The notes beneath the pieces are model-generated. The model was given only the letters and a program-made list of their open reading frames with translations. It made no database searches and was not told the origin of the DNA. Source: Neisseriaceae bacterium (lineage in GTDB: Bacteria > Pseudomonadota > Gammaproteobacteria > Burkholderiales > Neisseriaceae). From it: a stretch of DNA of 5,273 bases. The stretch is from contig JAGNPU010000166.1 in NCBI GenBank assembly GCA_017989485.1, forward strand, positions 1 through 5,273, given 5' to 3'. Positions 1 to 5,273 of the stretch are shown here, piece after piece. The position numbers and the translations under genes were made by a program. The first letter of the stretch is position 1. Each line of letters begins with the position of its first letter.

Positions 1-104
1 ACGACGCACACGTGCGCCCGGGCGAAATACGCCAAAGCCGAGGGGCCATACAGGCGTGCAATCCCACCAAATCGGCGTTCATTTACCGTTGCCTCTGTTT
101 GCAT
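1..104 (-). CDS. tcdA: tRNA threonylcarbamoyladenosine dehydratase TcdA, N-terminal fragment
   Basis: Partial gene running off the left edge; only the first 34 codons are present. The minus strand from ATG at 104 reads MQTEATVNE, then RRFGGIARLYG (residues 10-20), and ends in ARAHVCV. From memory, E. coli TcdA (CsdL/YgdL) begins with RFGGTARLYG at the same depth and then AHICVVGIGGVGSW, so the nucleotide-binding GxGGxG loop should lie just outside the window. TcdA is an E1-like ATP-dependent enzyme that cyclises t6A37 to ct6A in ANN-decoding tRNAs. The ATG at 104 is preferred over an in-frame ATG at 143 because the latter overlaps the -10 of the best candidate promoter and E. coli TcdA also has a short leader. 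The Shine-Dalgarno is weak (GTGAG). It is separated from uspA by a terminator, so it is probably transcribed on its own. Confidence 0.85.
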   Translation of the reverse strand, partial: MQTEATVNERRFGGIARLYGPSALAYFARAHVCV

Positions 105-138
105 TCTGGTCTCACTTCTACAGGCCTTAAAGCCTTGG

Positions 139-167
139 TTCATAGACAGCCTATAATTATACGTCAA
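139..167 (-). promoter_or_regulatory. candidate sigma70 promoter for tcdA
   Basis: On the minus strand TTGACG (167-162) is followed after 17 nt by TATGAA (144-139). The -35 matches consensus at 5 of 6 bases and the -10 at 4 of 6. A start around 132 would give a leader of about 27 nt before the tcdA ATG at 104. A perfect TATAAT (161-156) lies inside the spacer but has no acceptable -35 at 16-18 nt. The location just downstream of the uspA terminator and upstream of tcdA supports the call; transcription itself is inferred. Confidence 0.45.
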
Positions 168-192
168 TTGCACCAGCCCTACACGCCCACGC

Positions 193-222
193 AAAAAAGC
201 CTGATGAGGGCCATCAGGCTTT
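193..222 (-). terminator. intrinsic terminator after uspA
   Basis: An 11-bp perfect inverted repeat (196-206 with 212-222, AAAGCCTGATG paired to CATCAGGCTTT) encloses a 5-nt loop. Read on the minus strand the stem runs into six T's (198-193). It lies 28 nt past the uspA stop codon and separates uspA from tcdA. Confidence 0.9.
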
Positions 223-250
223 AAACCACCCACTCGCTTAAGCGTATGGG

Positions 251-730
251 TTAATCGTCGTCTTGTACAGCGTCTTTTTGCTCGTTACGGATTACCAATA
301 GCGGCAAGGTGCTCAAACGCATGACCGTTTCGGCAAAGCTGCCCATTAACAAATGCATTAGGCCAGAACGGCCGTGGGTGCCCAAGACAATCGCATCGGC
401 GCCGTGCTCGTTGGCAAAATCCACCAATAGCTGCGCCATATCCTTGGCCCCCTTGCTGGAAATGGCCATATGGCTGTCCAATTCGGTCACGCCCTGAGCG
501 CGCGCGGCCGCCAAAGACTTGTCTAGGATTTCTTGGCCCTGCACCCGAGCGGTTTCTTCATAATTACCGTGTTGTAGAAACTCCGGCGCCAAGGCCATAT
601 ACTCGGTTGGGTTCGCCACGGTCACCAAGGTCAACTTGGCCTGTAGCAATACGGCCAATTCAGAAGCGTGCTGCAAGGCCAGTAAACTGGTATTACTGCC
701 GTCAACGGCCACGACTAGATGTTTGTACAT
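251..730 (-). CDS. universal stress protein, UspA family
   Basis: A 159-residue single-domain Usp protein, the usual length for the family. These cytoplasmic alpha/beta proteins accumulate in starvation and stress; the exact biochemical role of this copy cannot be told. The N-terminus MYKHLVVAVDGS is the typical first beta strand with the nucleotide-contacting Asp10. The ATP-binding signature G-2x-G-9x-G-S is intact at G117, G120, G130 and S131, so it should belong to the ATP-binding (MJ0577-like) class rather than the non-binding E. coli UspA class. The protein ends LPLLVIRNE followed by a polar tail with three aspartates. The start ATG has a good Shine-Dalgarno, GGAGAGGA (744-737), 6 nt away. 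The gene is monocistronic, flanked by the rplY terminator upstream and its own terminator downstream. I give no symbol because uspA-type paralogues are numerous. Confidence 0.93.
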   Translation of the reverse strand: MYKHLVVAVDGSNTSLLALQHASELAVLLQAKLTLVTVANPTEYMALAPEFLQHGNYEETARVQGQEILDKSLAAARAQGVTELDSHMAISSKGAKDMAQLLVDFANEHGADAIVLGTHGRSGLMHLLMGSFAETVMRLSTLPLLVIRNEQKDAVQDDD

Positions 731-768
731 ATTGAATCCTCTCCGGTTGTTTTATGCAGACTACTTAT

Positions 769-797
769 AGTATAACCCCGATTATGATTCTGCCCAA
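769..797 (-). promoter_or_regulatory. candidate sigma70 promoter for the universal stress gene
   Basis: On the minus strand TTGGGC (797-792), a 17-nt spacer, then TATACT (774-769). The -10 matches 5 of 6 consensus bases and the -35 only the TTG half, so an activator may be needed. A start near 762 gives a leader of about 31 nt. It lies between the rplY terminator and the only gene it could serve. An overlapping TATAAG (768-763) is an alternative -10. Confidence 0.5.
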
Positions 798-812
798 GCC
801 ACGCCTGCCCAA
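790..812 (-). repeat. 15-bp-period direct repeat TTGGGCAG over the uspA -35
   Basis: Two exact copies of TTGGGCAG on the minus strand (812-805 and 797-790), 15 bp apart start to start. The downstream copy contains the proposed -35 hexamer, the upstream copy lies directly behind it. It could be an activator or repressor site, or chance; the repeat itself is plain, its role is not known. Confidence 0.4.
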
Positions 813-814
813 AC

Positions 815-830
815 CCTGATCAAAGTCACA
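815..830 (-). promoter_or_regulatory. possible CRP-like site upstream of the universal stress gene
   Basis: On the minus strand TGTGA-N6-TCAGG (830-815) matches 8 of the 10 specified bases of the CRP consensus TGTGA-N6-TCACA. Its centre is about 60 bp upstream of the predicted start, close to the class I CRP position near -61.5. One good half-site of this length can arise by chance, so this stays tentative. Confidence 0.2.
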
Positions 831-862
831 CGCCCAGGCGCTTTTTCTCACCACGCGGCCAC

Positions 863-893
863 AAAAAAGCCCCATGCGGGCACGGGGCTTTTT
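863..893 (-). terminator. intrinsic terminator after rplY
   Basis: Inverted repeat AAAAAGCCCC (864-873) with GGGGCTTTTT (884-893), 10 bp, around a 10-nt loop. On the minus strand the GC core is followed by six T's (868-863). It lies 16 nt past the rplY stop. Because of the mirrored A and T tracts it could also stop plus-strand transcription. Confidence 0.9.
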
Positions 894-909
894 CACAGCT
901 AACGGCTGA

Positions 910-1539
910 TTACTCAGCAGCTGGGGCTTCTTCAACAGCAGGGGCTTCATCTTCTTCTTCAGCAATGGCGCGGCCTTTGCCAGATACAGATGCAACGGCC
1001 AGGTCAGTGTGACGTGACAAAGCAATTGATTTAACACCTTCTGGGAATTTAACATCAGAAATGTGCAATACTTGACCGCCGGTGACTTTAATCACGTCTA
1101 ATTCCAAGAACTCAGGAATAGCGGTAGGCAAAGCAATCACTTCAATCATGCTGATCAACTGAGAAATACGGCCGCCTTGCAGTTTCACTGCAGGAGATTT
1201 GTCCGCATTCACAATGTGCAATGGCACACGTACTTTAACTTCTTCTTTGGCGTTAACCACTTGGAAGTCAATGTGTTGTACCGCTGGTTTGAACGGATGC
1301 ATTTGGAAATCACGTACGATGACTTCGCTGGTTTTGCCTTCCAATTCAATTTTCAACAAAGAGCTGTGAAAGCTTTCGTTTTGCAATGCGTAAAATACGG
1401 CATTGTGCTCAACGGTAATGGCTTTGGCTTCTTGATGATCACCATAAATAACTGCGGGTAGTTTACCTTCGCGACGCAGGCGGCGGCTCGCACCAGTGCC
1501 TTGCTCTTCGCGCAGGGTAGCTTTAATTTCGTATGACAT
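910..1539 (-). CDS. rplY: 50S ribosomal protein L25, long Ctc/TL5 form
   Basis: Encodes a 209-residue L25, the protein that binds 5S rRNA in the central protuberance of the large subunit. The N-terminal 5S-binding domain (about 1-93) carries [20 protein letters not shown] (14-33) and the conserved stretch [18 protein letters not shown] (75-92). A second beta-rich domain (about 98-187) makes this the long Ctc/TL5 form; E. coli L25 has only the first domain (94 residues). Residues 191-209 form an acidic Ala/Pro/Glu tail with seven Glu and one Asp, probably disordered. The ATG at 1539 has AGGAG with a 9-nt spacer. It follows prs by 57 nt with no terminator and no convincing promoter between, so prs-rplY are probably cotranscribed, an order also known in other beta- and gammaproteobacteria. 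A terminator follows directly. Confidence 0.97.
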   Translation of the reverse strand: MSYEIKATLREEQGTGASRRLRREGKLPAVIYGDHQEAKAITVEHNAVFYALQNESFHSSLLKIELEGKTSEVIVRDFQMHPFKPAVQHIDFQVVNAKEEVKVRVPLHIVNADKSPAVKLQGGRISQLISMIEVIALPTAIPEFLELDVIKVTGGQVLHISDVKFPEGVKSIALSRHTDLAVASVSGKGRAIAEEEDEAPAVEEAPAAE

Positions 1540-1596
1540 AGTATAAAACTCCTAAAGTTAATAAAACACTGCCTAACCGCGACCAGTCGGCAATGC

Positions 1597-2580
1597 CTAC
1601 GGCAGGAATGATCCTGGCGTAACCAATTCCTCATTAAAGAGGTAAGACACTGACTCTTCATTGCTGATGCGGCGAACGGTTTCCGCCATCAAACCCGCAA
1701 TGGTTACCTGACGAATGCGTGGCGAAGCTTTGGCTTCGGCACTCAAAGGAATGGTGTCGGTAATCACCACTTCGTCAATGTCTGATGAATTAATACGGGC
1801 AACGGCCTCACCTGAGAACACAGGGTGGGTGGCGTAAGCCAGTACGCGTGCAGCGCCGCGCTCTTTAAGCGCAGAAGCTGCTTTACATAGGGTATTCGCC
1901 GTGTCGATCATGTCGTCCACGATGACACAGGTACGGCCTTCAATTTCACCGATGACGTTCATCACTTCGGCCACGTTGGCTTTAGGACGACGCTTGTCGA
2001 TGATGGCCAAATCGGCGTGTAGCATTTTGGCCACGGCACGGGCGCGAACCACACCCCCGATGTCCGGGCTCACCACGGTCACATTTTCCATGCGTTGCTG
2101 GATGATGTCGTTGGTCAAAATCGGCGTGGCGTAGACGTTGTCCACGGGGATGTCGAAAAAGCCTTGAATTTGGTCGGCATGCAAATCAACGGTCAATACG
2201 CGGTCAACGCCTGCTGAATACAGCATGTTGGCCACCAGCTTGGCTGAAATAGGCACGCGAACAGAACGAGGACGACGGTCTTGACGGGCATAGCCAAAAT
2301 AAGGAATGGCAGCGGTAATCCGACCTGCAGAAGCACGCTTTAGCGCATCAGCCATGGTCAAGATTTCCATCAGGTTATCGTTGGTTGGGGCACAGGTGGG
2401 TTGTAGGATAAACACGTCGCGACCGCGCACGTTTTCCAACAACTCAACCGCCACTTCACCATCAGAAAAACGGCCAACGGATGCGCGACCGATTGAAATG
2501 TCTAAGTGTTTTACCACGTTAACAGCTAATTCAGGGTTGGCGTTACCAGTGAACACCATCAAACTTTCATATGCAGCCAT
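1597..2580 (-). CDS. prs: ribose-phosphate pyrophosphokinase (PRPP synthase)
   Basis: Makes 5-phosphoribosyl-1-diphosphate from ribose 5-phosphate and ATP, the cytoplasmic precursor for purine, pyrimidine, NAD, histidine and tryptophan synthesis. From the ATG at 2580 it is 327 residues (E. coli about 315) with all family hallmarks: FSDGE (38-42), [12 protein letters not shown] (61-72), [10 protein letters not shown] (94-103), the signature [16 protein letters not shown] (132-147, catalytic-site His134), the flexible catalytic loop DKRRPKAN (195-202, Lys196 and Arg198) and the PRPP-binding loop [10 protein letters not shown] (221-230). DTANT in place of DTGGT is, as I recall, also the Neisseria version. 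The start is chosen because [19 protein letters not shown] matches Neisseria Prs; GAAGG (2589-2585) lies 4 nt before it. The frame stays open to an ATG at 2673 with a good Shine-Dalgarno, which would add 31 residues, but the best promoter -10 overlaps that ATG. rplY follows, probably in the same transcript. Confidence 0.96.
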   Translation of the reverse strand: MAAYESLMVFTGNANPELAVNVVKHLDISIGRASVGRFSDGEVAVELLENVRGRDVFILQPTCAPTNDNLMEILTMADALKRASAGRITAAIPYFGYARQDRRPRSVRVPISAKLVANMLYSAGVDRVLTVDLHADQIQGFFDIPVDNVYATPILTNDIIQQRMENVTVVSPDIGGVVRARAVAKMLHADLAIIDKRRPKANVAEVMNVIGEIEGRTCVIVDDMIDTANTLCKAASALKERGAARVLAYATHPVFSGEAVARINSSDIDEVVITDTIPLSAEAKASPRIRQVTIAGLMAETVRRISNEESVSYLFNEELVTPGSFLP

Positions 2581-2584
2581 TTTA

Positions 2585-2589
2585 CCTTC
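2585..2589 (-). promoter_or_regulatory. ribosome binding site for the chosen prs start
   Basis: GAAGG on the minus strand, with a 4-nt spacer (TAAA) before ATG 2580. The spacing is short but usable. It competes with AAGGG (2684-2680), 6 nt before the upstream in-frame ATG 2673, so sequence alone does not fully settle the start; family alignment favours 2580. Confidence 0.55.
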
Positions 2590-2671
2590 GCTCACGTTCA
2601 GTTTCGTTTTTTGTTTCATACTTAAGCCCATAACAATATGGTTTAAAGTGTGCTTTTTCGCATCGAGTGCC

Positions 2672-2700
2672 ATGATACACCCTTATGCTTTGCAAACCAA
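2672..2700 (-). promoter_or_regulatory. candidate sigma70 promoter for prs-rplY
   Basis: On the minus strand TTGGTT (2700-2695), 17-nt spacer, TATCAT (2677-2672). The -10 matches 5 of 6 bases, the -35 only TTG. It lies between the tRNA-Gln terminator and prs, where a new promoter is required. A start near 2665 gives a leader of about 85 nt to ATG 2580. The -10 shares bases with the upstream ATG at 2673, so transcripts from here could not be translated from that ATG. Confidence 0.45.
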
Positions 2701-2750
2701 ATAAAGCCGTGGGCCAGACTCTTTTTCACAACACATTAAAAAAAGACGAT

Positions 2751-2784
2751 AAAAAAGCGTGTAAGTGACCTTACACGCTTTTTT
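2751..2784 (-). terminator. strong intrinsic terminator after tRNA-Gln
   Basis: A perfect 14-bp inverted repeat (2751-2764 with 2771-2784) with core GCGTGTAA/TTACACGC, extended by one G-C pair to leave a TGAC tetraloop (2766-2769). On the minus strand the core is followed by six T's (2756-2751). It begins 7 nt past the encoded CCA end of the tRNA and ends the TPR-lolB-ispE-tRNA unit. It is symmetrical enough to work in both directions. Confidence 0.93.
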
Positions 2785-2791
2785 TATTGTT

Positions 2792-2866
2792 TGGCTGGGG
2801 TGGTAGGGATCGAACCTACGAATGCTGGAATCAAAATCCAGTGCCTTACCACTTGGCGACACCCCA
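2792..2866 (-). tRNA. tRNA-Gln, anticodon UUG
   Basis: A 75-nt gene that folds as a full cloverleaf: acceptor stem TGGGGTG/CACCCCA with the first T-A pair typical of tRNA-Gln, D-arm GCC/GGC, anticodon stem CTGGA/TCCAG with loop TTTTGAT, and T-arm GTAGG-TTCGAAT-CCTAC. The anticodon TTG lies at 2834-2832, reading CAA and, by wobble, CAG. Discriminator G is followed by an encoded CCA. The sequence closely follows E. coli tRNA-Gln(UUG) and has the same length. Its 5' end is only 4 nt past the ispE stop codon and I see no clear promoter just upstream, so it is probably cut out of the ispE transcript by RNase P, with 3' trimming from the terminator. Confidence 0.98.
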
Positions 2867-2870
2867 ATAT

Positions 2871-3731
2871 TTAACCCAAGCTTAAAAGTGGATGTTCAGG
2901 TAACCCTTGAACACAGTACACTTCGTATTGCTGCTCGGCTAAAGCTTGATAAACCTGTCTTGCCTCATCTTCTGATTCGATCTCTAAAAAGACGCATGAA
3001 CCAGAGCCTGTCATCAGGGGTTGACCGTACTTCGTCAGCGCTTGTAACGCTGCGGCAACCTGAGGATACTCACTCACCACCACCGACTGCATGTCGTTGT
3101 GACGTTGCTGTGTTGTCGTGAGGGTTCGCATTATGCTGGGGATTGAATTCCTTGTCAAGCCCTCGTGCGCAAATATTTTTGCCGTCTCAACATGGACATT
3201 TGGCCTCACCACCACATACCATTGTTTTTCCAAAGAAATTGCCGTCAACTCCTCGCCAACCCCCGTTGCAAAAGCGTTTCGCCCATATAAAAAAACCGGC
3301 ACGTCGGCCCCTAAAGTCACCCCTAGCGCCATCAATTGCGGCCGCGAAAAACCCACCTGCCACAGCGTGTTTAATGCCATCAGCACGGTCGCCGCATCCG
3401 AACTGCCGCCGCCCAAACCGCCGCCCATGGGGATGCGCTTGTCCACCCAAATATCCGCCCCCATGCCACTGCCGCTGGCCTGTTGCAATAGACGTGCCGC
3501 CCTGACGGTTAAGTCTTGGCTGGCCGCCACGCCCTCAATCAGCGTGTGTAAGACAACCTCGCCATCCGCACGAGGCTTTAAGAACACCGTGTCTTGCAGG
3601 TCAATAAACCGAAACACCGTCTCCAACAGGTGATAACCATCTTCGCGGCGGCCCACTATGCGCAACATTAAATTCAATTTTGCCGGCGCCGCATAAGCCA
3701 CAGCCCCCTCTTCCACCCTACTCAAGCCCAT
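2871..3731 (-). CDS. ispE: 4-diphosphocytidyl-2-C-methyl-D-erythritol kinase
   Basis: GHMP-family kinase of the MEP pathway to isopentenyl diphosphate: it phosphorylates the 2-hydroxyl of CDP-methylerythritol with ATP. Predicted length 286 residues (E. coli 283). From ATG 3731 the motifs are PAKLNL (16-21, Lys18 equals the catalytic Lys10 of E. coli), DGYH (31-34, substrate binding), the ATP loop PMGGGLGGGSSDAA (101-114), LGADVPVF (140-147, catalytic Asp143) and the third GHMP motif TGSGSCVF (241-248). All key residues are present. A GTG 12 nt upstream (3743) also opens the frame, but GAGGG lies inside that interval 5 nt before the ATG, so the ATG is the start. lolB ends 14 nt upstream and tRNA-Gln begins 4 nt downstream. 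This lolB-ispE-tRNA-prs arrangement is conserved in Neisseria and similar in Pseudomonas. Confidence 0.97.
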   Translation of the reverse strand: MGLSRVEEGAVAYAAPAKLNLMLRIVGRREDGYHLLETVFRFIDLQDTVFLKPRADGEVVLHTLIEGVAASQDLTVRAARLLQQASGSGMGADIWVDKRIPMGGGLGGGSSDAATVLMALNTLWQVGFSRPQLMALGVTLGADVPVFLYGRNAFATGVGEELTAISLEKQWYVVVRPNVHVETAKIFAHEGLTRNSIPSIMRTLTTTQQRHNDMQSVVVSEYPQVAAALQALTKYGQPLMTGSGSCVFLEIESEDEARQVYQALAEQQYEVYCVQGLPEHPLLSLG

Positions 3732-3736
3732 GTTTT

Positions 3737-3741
3737 CCCTC
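3737..3741 (-). promoter_or_regulatory. ribosome binding site deciding the ispE start
   Basis: GAGGG with a 5-nt spacer (AAAAC) to ATG 3731. It sits within the codons that a GTG start at 3743 would use, so the longer reading would lose its ribosome binding site. Confidence 0.75.
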
Positions 3742-3745
3742 ACGG

Positions 3746-4351
3746 CTATTGATCCGTCTGTCTAATCGAGCACAAGGCTTCTGCGTCTTCTGGCGCCTCA
3801 GCAAAAGCGTCAAACACCAGCCGCAACGTCAGCCCTGGCCGATCCAACACCAGCAGGCGAGGCTGGTCCACGCCCACGGTGGCGGATCGCTCTATCGTCC
3901 AGCCCAGCTGCTGCAGCCTGCCACTGGCGTCAATATGGTGCGGCTCATTCGGTAGCCAGCGGCCGTTGGCCCAAAAGTGCAGCTTGTCCAACGGCAGGCT
4001 AAACCCCAACAAACGCTGGCTGAGGTTTTCGGCGCTGTCGTCTTCATAGACTTCATTCTGGCCGGCGGCGATCACGCCTTGGGCATCTTCACACAACACG
4101 CCCAGCGTATTGCCCAAAGGCGACTTTACCGTCACCTCTTGCTTGTCCAGCGTCACCAGCCACTCAAAGGGCGCATAAGAGCCCTTCTCGTCCACCTTCA
4201 CCGCCAATCGGCCTTCTGCGTAAAACGTGTCTTTGCTGTCGTCGCCGGCCTGCCAAGGCATGGCCTCTTTGGGGCCATCAAAGATGCCACAGCCCCCTAA
4301 GGTCAACACCAGGGCGACCAAGGCCGCCTTACCCCATCCGTACTTCATCAT
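3746..4351 (-). CDS. lolB: outer-membrane lipoprotein receptor LolB
   Basis: Encodes a 201-residue lipoprotein. LolB takes lipoproteins from the periplasmic carrier LolA and inserts them into the inner leaflet of the outer membrane. The N-terminus has a lysine at 3 and 8, a hydrophobic core (residues 9-18) and the lipobox LGGC with Cys21 as the lipidated residue; residue +2 is Gly, not the Asp of inner-membrane retention. Family features include FYAEGRLAVKV (43-53), FEWLV, SPLGNTLGVL (77-86), LLGFSLPLDKLHFWANGR (114-131) and the C-terminal LTLRLVFDAF strand. LolB is weakly conserved, so the call rests on these motifs plus the adjacent ispE. Two ATGs lie in tandem (4351, 4348). The Shine-Dalgarno AGGA overlaps the stop codon of the preceding TPR gene, suggesting translational coupling. 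Confidence 0.93.
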   Translation of the reverse strand: MMKYGWGKAALVALVLTLGGCGIFDGPKEAMPWQAGDDSKDTFYAEGRLAVKVDEKGSYAPFEWLVTLDKQEVTVKSPLGNTLGVLCEDAQGVIAAGQNEVYEDDSAENLSQRLLGFSLPLDKLHFWANGRWLPNEPHHIDASGRLQQLGWTIERSATVGVDQPRLLVLDRPGLTLRLVFDAFAEAPEDAEALCSIRQTDQ

Positions 4352-4358
4352 CGTCTAA

Positions 4359-4362
4359 TCCT
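4359..4362 (-). promoter_or_regulatory. lolB ribosome binding site overlapping the TPR gene stop
   Basis: AGGA begins inside the TAG stop (4363-4361) of the upstream TPR gene and lies 7 nt before ATG 4351. Ribosomes ending the TPR gene would finish on the lolB initiation region, which points to coupled translation. Confidence 0.65.
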
Positions 4363-5273
4363 AGCGTAAAGAAAGGCGCTGCATTAAGGCATTAATCTTG
4401 CCCACGGCTTCTGGGGTCACCGAGGCCTTATCGGCCACTTTTTGCGCCTCTTTGTGCTTGCCCAGCTGCCACAGCACTTCCACATAGTGCAACACCACTT
4501 CGGTGTCTGGGAATCGGTCATAGGCGGCTTTCAAATAAGGCTCTGCGGCCTCAGGCTTGCCCTGAAGGTAATACGCCCACCCCAAGCTGTCATTCACCGT
4601 TGGTGAATTAGGGGACAGCGCATAGGCCGCTTCGATATGGGCAATCGCATCGTCTAAACGCCCCGGTATCGACAGCATGGTGTAGCCCATGGCGTTTAAG
4701 GTCTCAGCATCTTGAGGCTGCCACACCAACACTTTGGCAAAGTCCACAATCGCTTCTTCTGGCTGTTTGAGCTTGTCGGCATAGGTAATGCCTCGGTCGT
4801 ACATCAACACGGCCAAAACGGCCTGATCGGCTTTTTGCCCCTTGGCCAACTCGCGGTCAATCAGCTTGGTTAAGTGGCCCAACAACACTTCCGGCGCAGG
4901 CTTTTGCGCATGCAACAGCATTAAATCCGCACGCAACCAGTCGGCCTCGTTAAACACAATCCCGTCGGCCACATGCGGCTGGGCCGCATTGAGGTAGGTT
5001 TTGGCGTCGGCAAACGCCTCTTCCTTTAAGGCAATCAGGGTGAGGTAGATATTTTTATCGAACACATACCGTGGGTTGCTCACTTTAGACAACCACAGCT
5101 TGGCCTTCTCCACGTCGTCCACGTCTAAGGCATTCACCCCAGCCAGCATCGCCACCTTGCTTTTCTGAACCTCATCACCCAAAGCGTACGCACGGTCAAA
5201 ATAGCCACTGATTTCTTCCGCTGGCCGCTTCAGCTGCTGGGCCACATAGCCCATTTCTACATATAAGTCGGCA
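4361..5273 (-). CDS. TPR-repeat protein, C-terminal part (LbcA-like position)
   Basis: The frame stays open to the right edge (it reads ADLYVE before the Met at 5254), so this is the C-terminal 304 or so residues of a longer protein, not a gene starting at 5254. The sequence is helical TPR solenoid throughout. Counting from the Met at 5254, the clearest repeats are near 149-182, 183-216 (AETLNAMGYTML...ALSPNS) and 217-250 (PTVNDSLGWAYYLQGKPEAAEPYLKAAYDRFPD), with a further degenerate repeat after 251 and earlier ones at 30-95. TPRs are protein-binding scaffolds, so no reaction is proposed. In Pseudomonas aeruginosa the TPR lipoprotein LbcA, partner of the protease CtpA, is encoded directly before lolB-ispE; this gene occupies the same place and is plausibly its counterpart, but the signal peptide that would test this lies outside the window. 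lolB follows after 9 nt. Confidence 0.85.
   Translation of the reverse strand, partial: ADLYVEMGYVAQQLKRPAEEISGYFDRAYALGDEVQKSKVAMLAGVNALDVDDVEKAKLWLSKVSNPRYVFDKNIYLTLIALKEEAFADAKTYLNAAQPHVADGIVFNEADWLRADLMLLHAQKPAPEVLLGHLTKLIDRELAKGQKADQAVLAVLMYDRGITYADKLKQPEEAIVDFAKVLVWQPQDAETLNAMGYTMLSIPGRLDDAIAHIEAAYALSPNSPTVNDSLGWAYYLQGKPEAAEPYLKAAYDRFPDTEVVLHYVEVLWQLGKHKEAQKVADKASVTPEAVGKINALMQRLSLR

Noticed and set aside
135..157. Plus-strand promoter with TATAAT at 152-157
   Set aside because: The nearest -35-like TTGGTT (135-140) is only 11 nt away and no plus-strand gene follows.
12..224. Plus-strand 70-codon frame at the left edge
   Set aside because: It is antisense to tcdA, runs through the tcdA promoter and into the uspA terminator stem, and its product resembles nothing I recognise.
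831..846. CGCC/GGCG inverted repeat followed by T's on the plus strand
   Set aside because: Only 4 bp with a 2-nt loop, too small for a terminator, and no plus-strand gene precedes it.
765..1055. Minus-strand 96-codon frame overlapping the 3' end of rplY
   Set aside because: It runs through the rplY tail in another frame, then through the terminator and the stress-gene promoter; low-complexity Leu/Lys product.
2306..2704. Plus-strand 132-codon frame opposite prs
   Set aside because: Fully antisense to the conserved prs coding region and its leader, no recognisable domain.
3118..3633. Plus-strand frames of 171 and 120 codons opposite ispE
   Set aside because: They lie wholly antisense to a well-conserved gene, have odd Pro/Lys/Arg-rich composition and overlap each other in different frames; typical shadow frames.
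4572..4583. Possible DNA uptake sequence dialect (bases near GCCCTGAAGG)
   Set aside because: Only a partial resemblance to AGGCTGCCTGAA, single copy, within TPR coding sequence.
1..5273. Mobile element, CRISPR array, phage or defence system
   Set aside because: No transposase or integrase motif, no regularly spaced repeats, no target-site duplications; all genes are recognised housekeeping types in conserved order.

Overview
The window is a run of housekeeping genes, all read from the minus strand (right to left). It most likely comes from a betaproteobacterium of the order Neisseriales (Neisseriaceae or a close relative). The basis is gene order (TPR protein, lolB, ispE, tRNA-Gln, prs, rplY) together with the PRPP synthase, whose N-terminus ([19 protein letters not shown]) and DTANT version of the PRPP loop resemble Neisseria Prs as I remember it. 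I saw no Neisseria-type DNA uptake sequence (GCCGTCTGAA), so I would not assign the genus Neisseria itself.

Reading in the direction of transcription, unit 1 begins beyond the right edge. It holds a TPR-repeat protein (4361-5273, N-terminus missing), the outer-membrane lipoprotein receptor lolB (3746-4351), the isoprenoid-pathway kinase ispE (2871-3731) and a tRNA-Gln(UUG) gene (2792-2866) only 4 nt after the ispE stop. It closes with a strong intrinsic terminator (2751-2784). Unit 2 is prs (PRPP synthase) and rplY (ribosomal protein L25, long Ctc form), with a candidate promoter at 2672-2700 and a terminator at 863-893. Unit 3 is a single universal stress protein gene (251-730) with its own candidate promoter (769-797) and terminator (193-222). 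Unit 4 starts at the left edge: the first 34 codons of tcdA (tRNA t6A dehydratase, 1-104) behind a candidate promoter at 139-167.

Functionally the window covers envelope biogenesis (LolB, and possibly the TPR protein), the MEP pathway to isoprenoids (IspE), nucleotide precursor supply (Prs), translation (L25, tRNA-Gln, TcdA) and stress response (Usp). No mobile element, CRISPR array, phage gene or obviously new system is visible. The points worth a second look are small: two plausible prs starts, a CRP-like half-palindrome and a 15-bp-period direct repeat upstream of the stress gene, and a tRNA that appears to depend on a protein operon for its expression. There is no gene-free stretch above about 300 bases; the longest gaps (105-250, 731-909, 2581-2791) hold the promoters and terminators listed.
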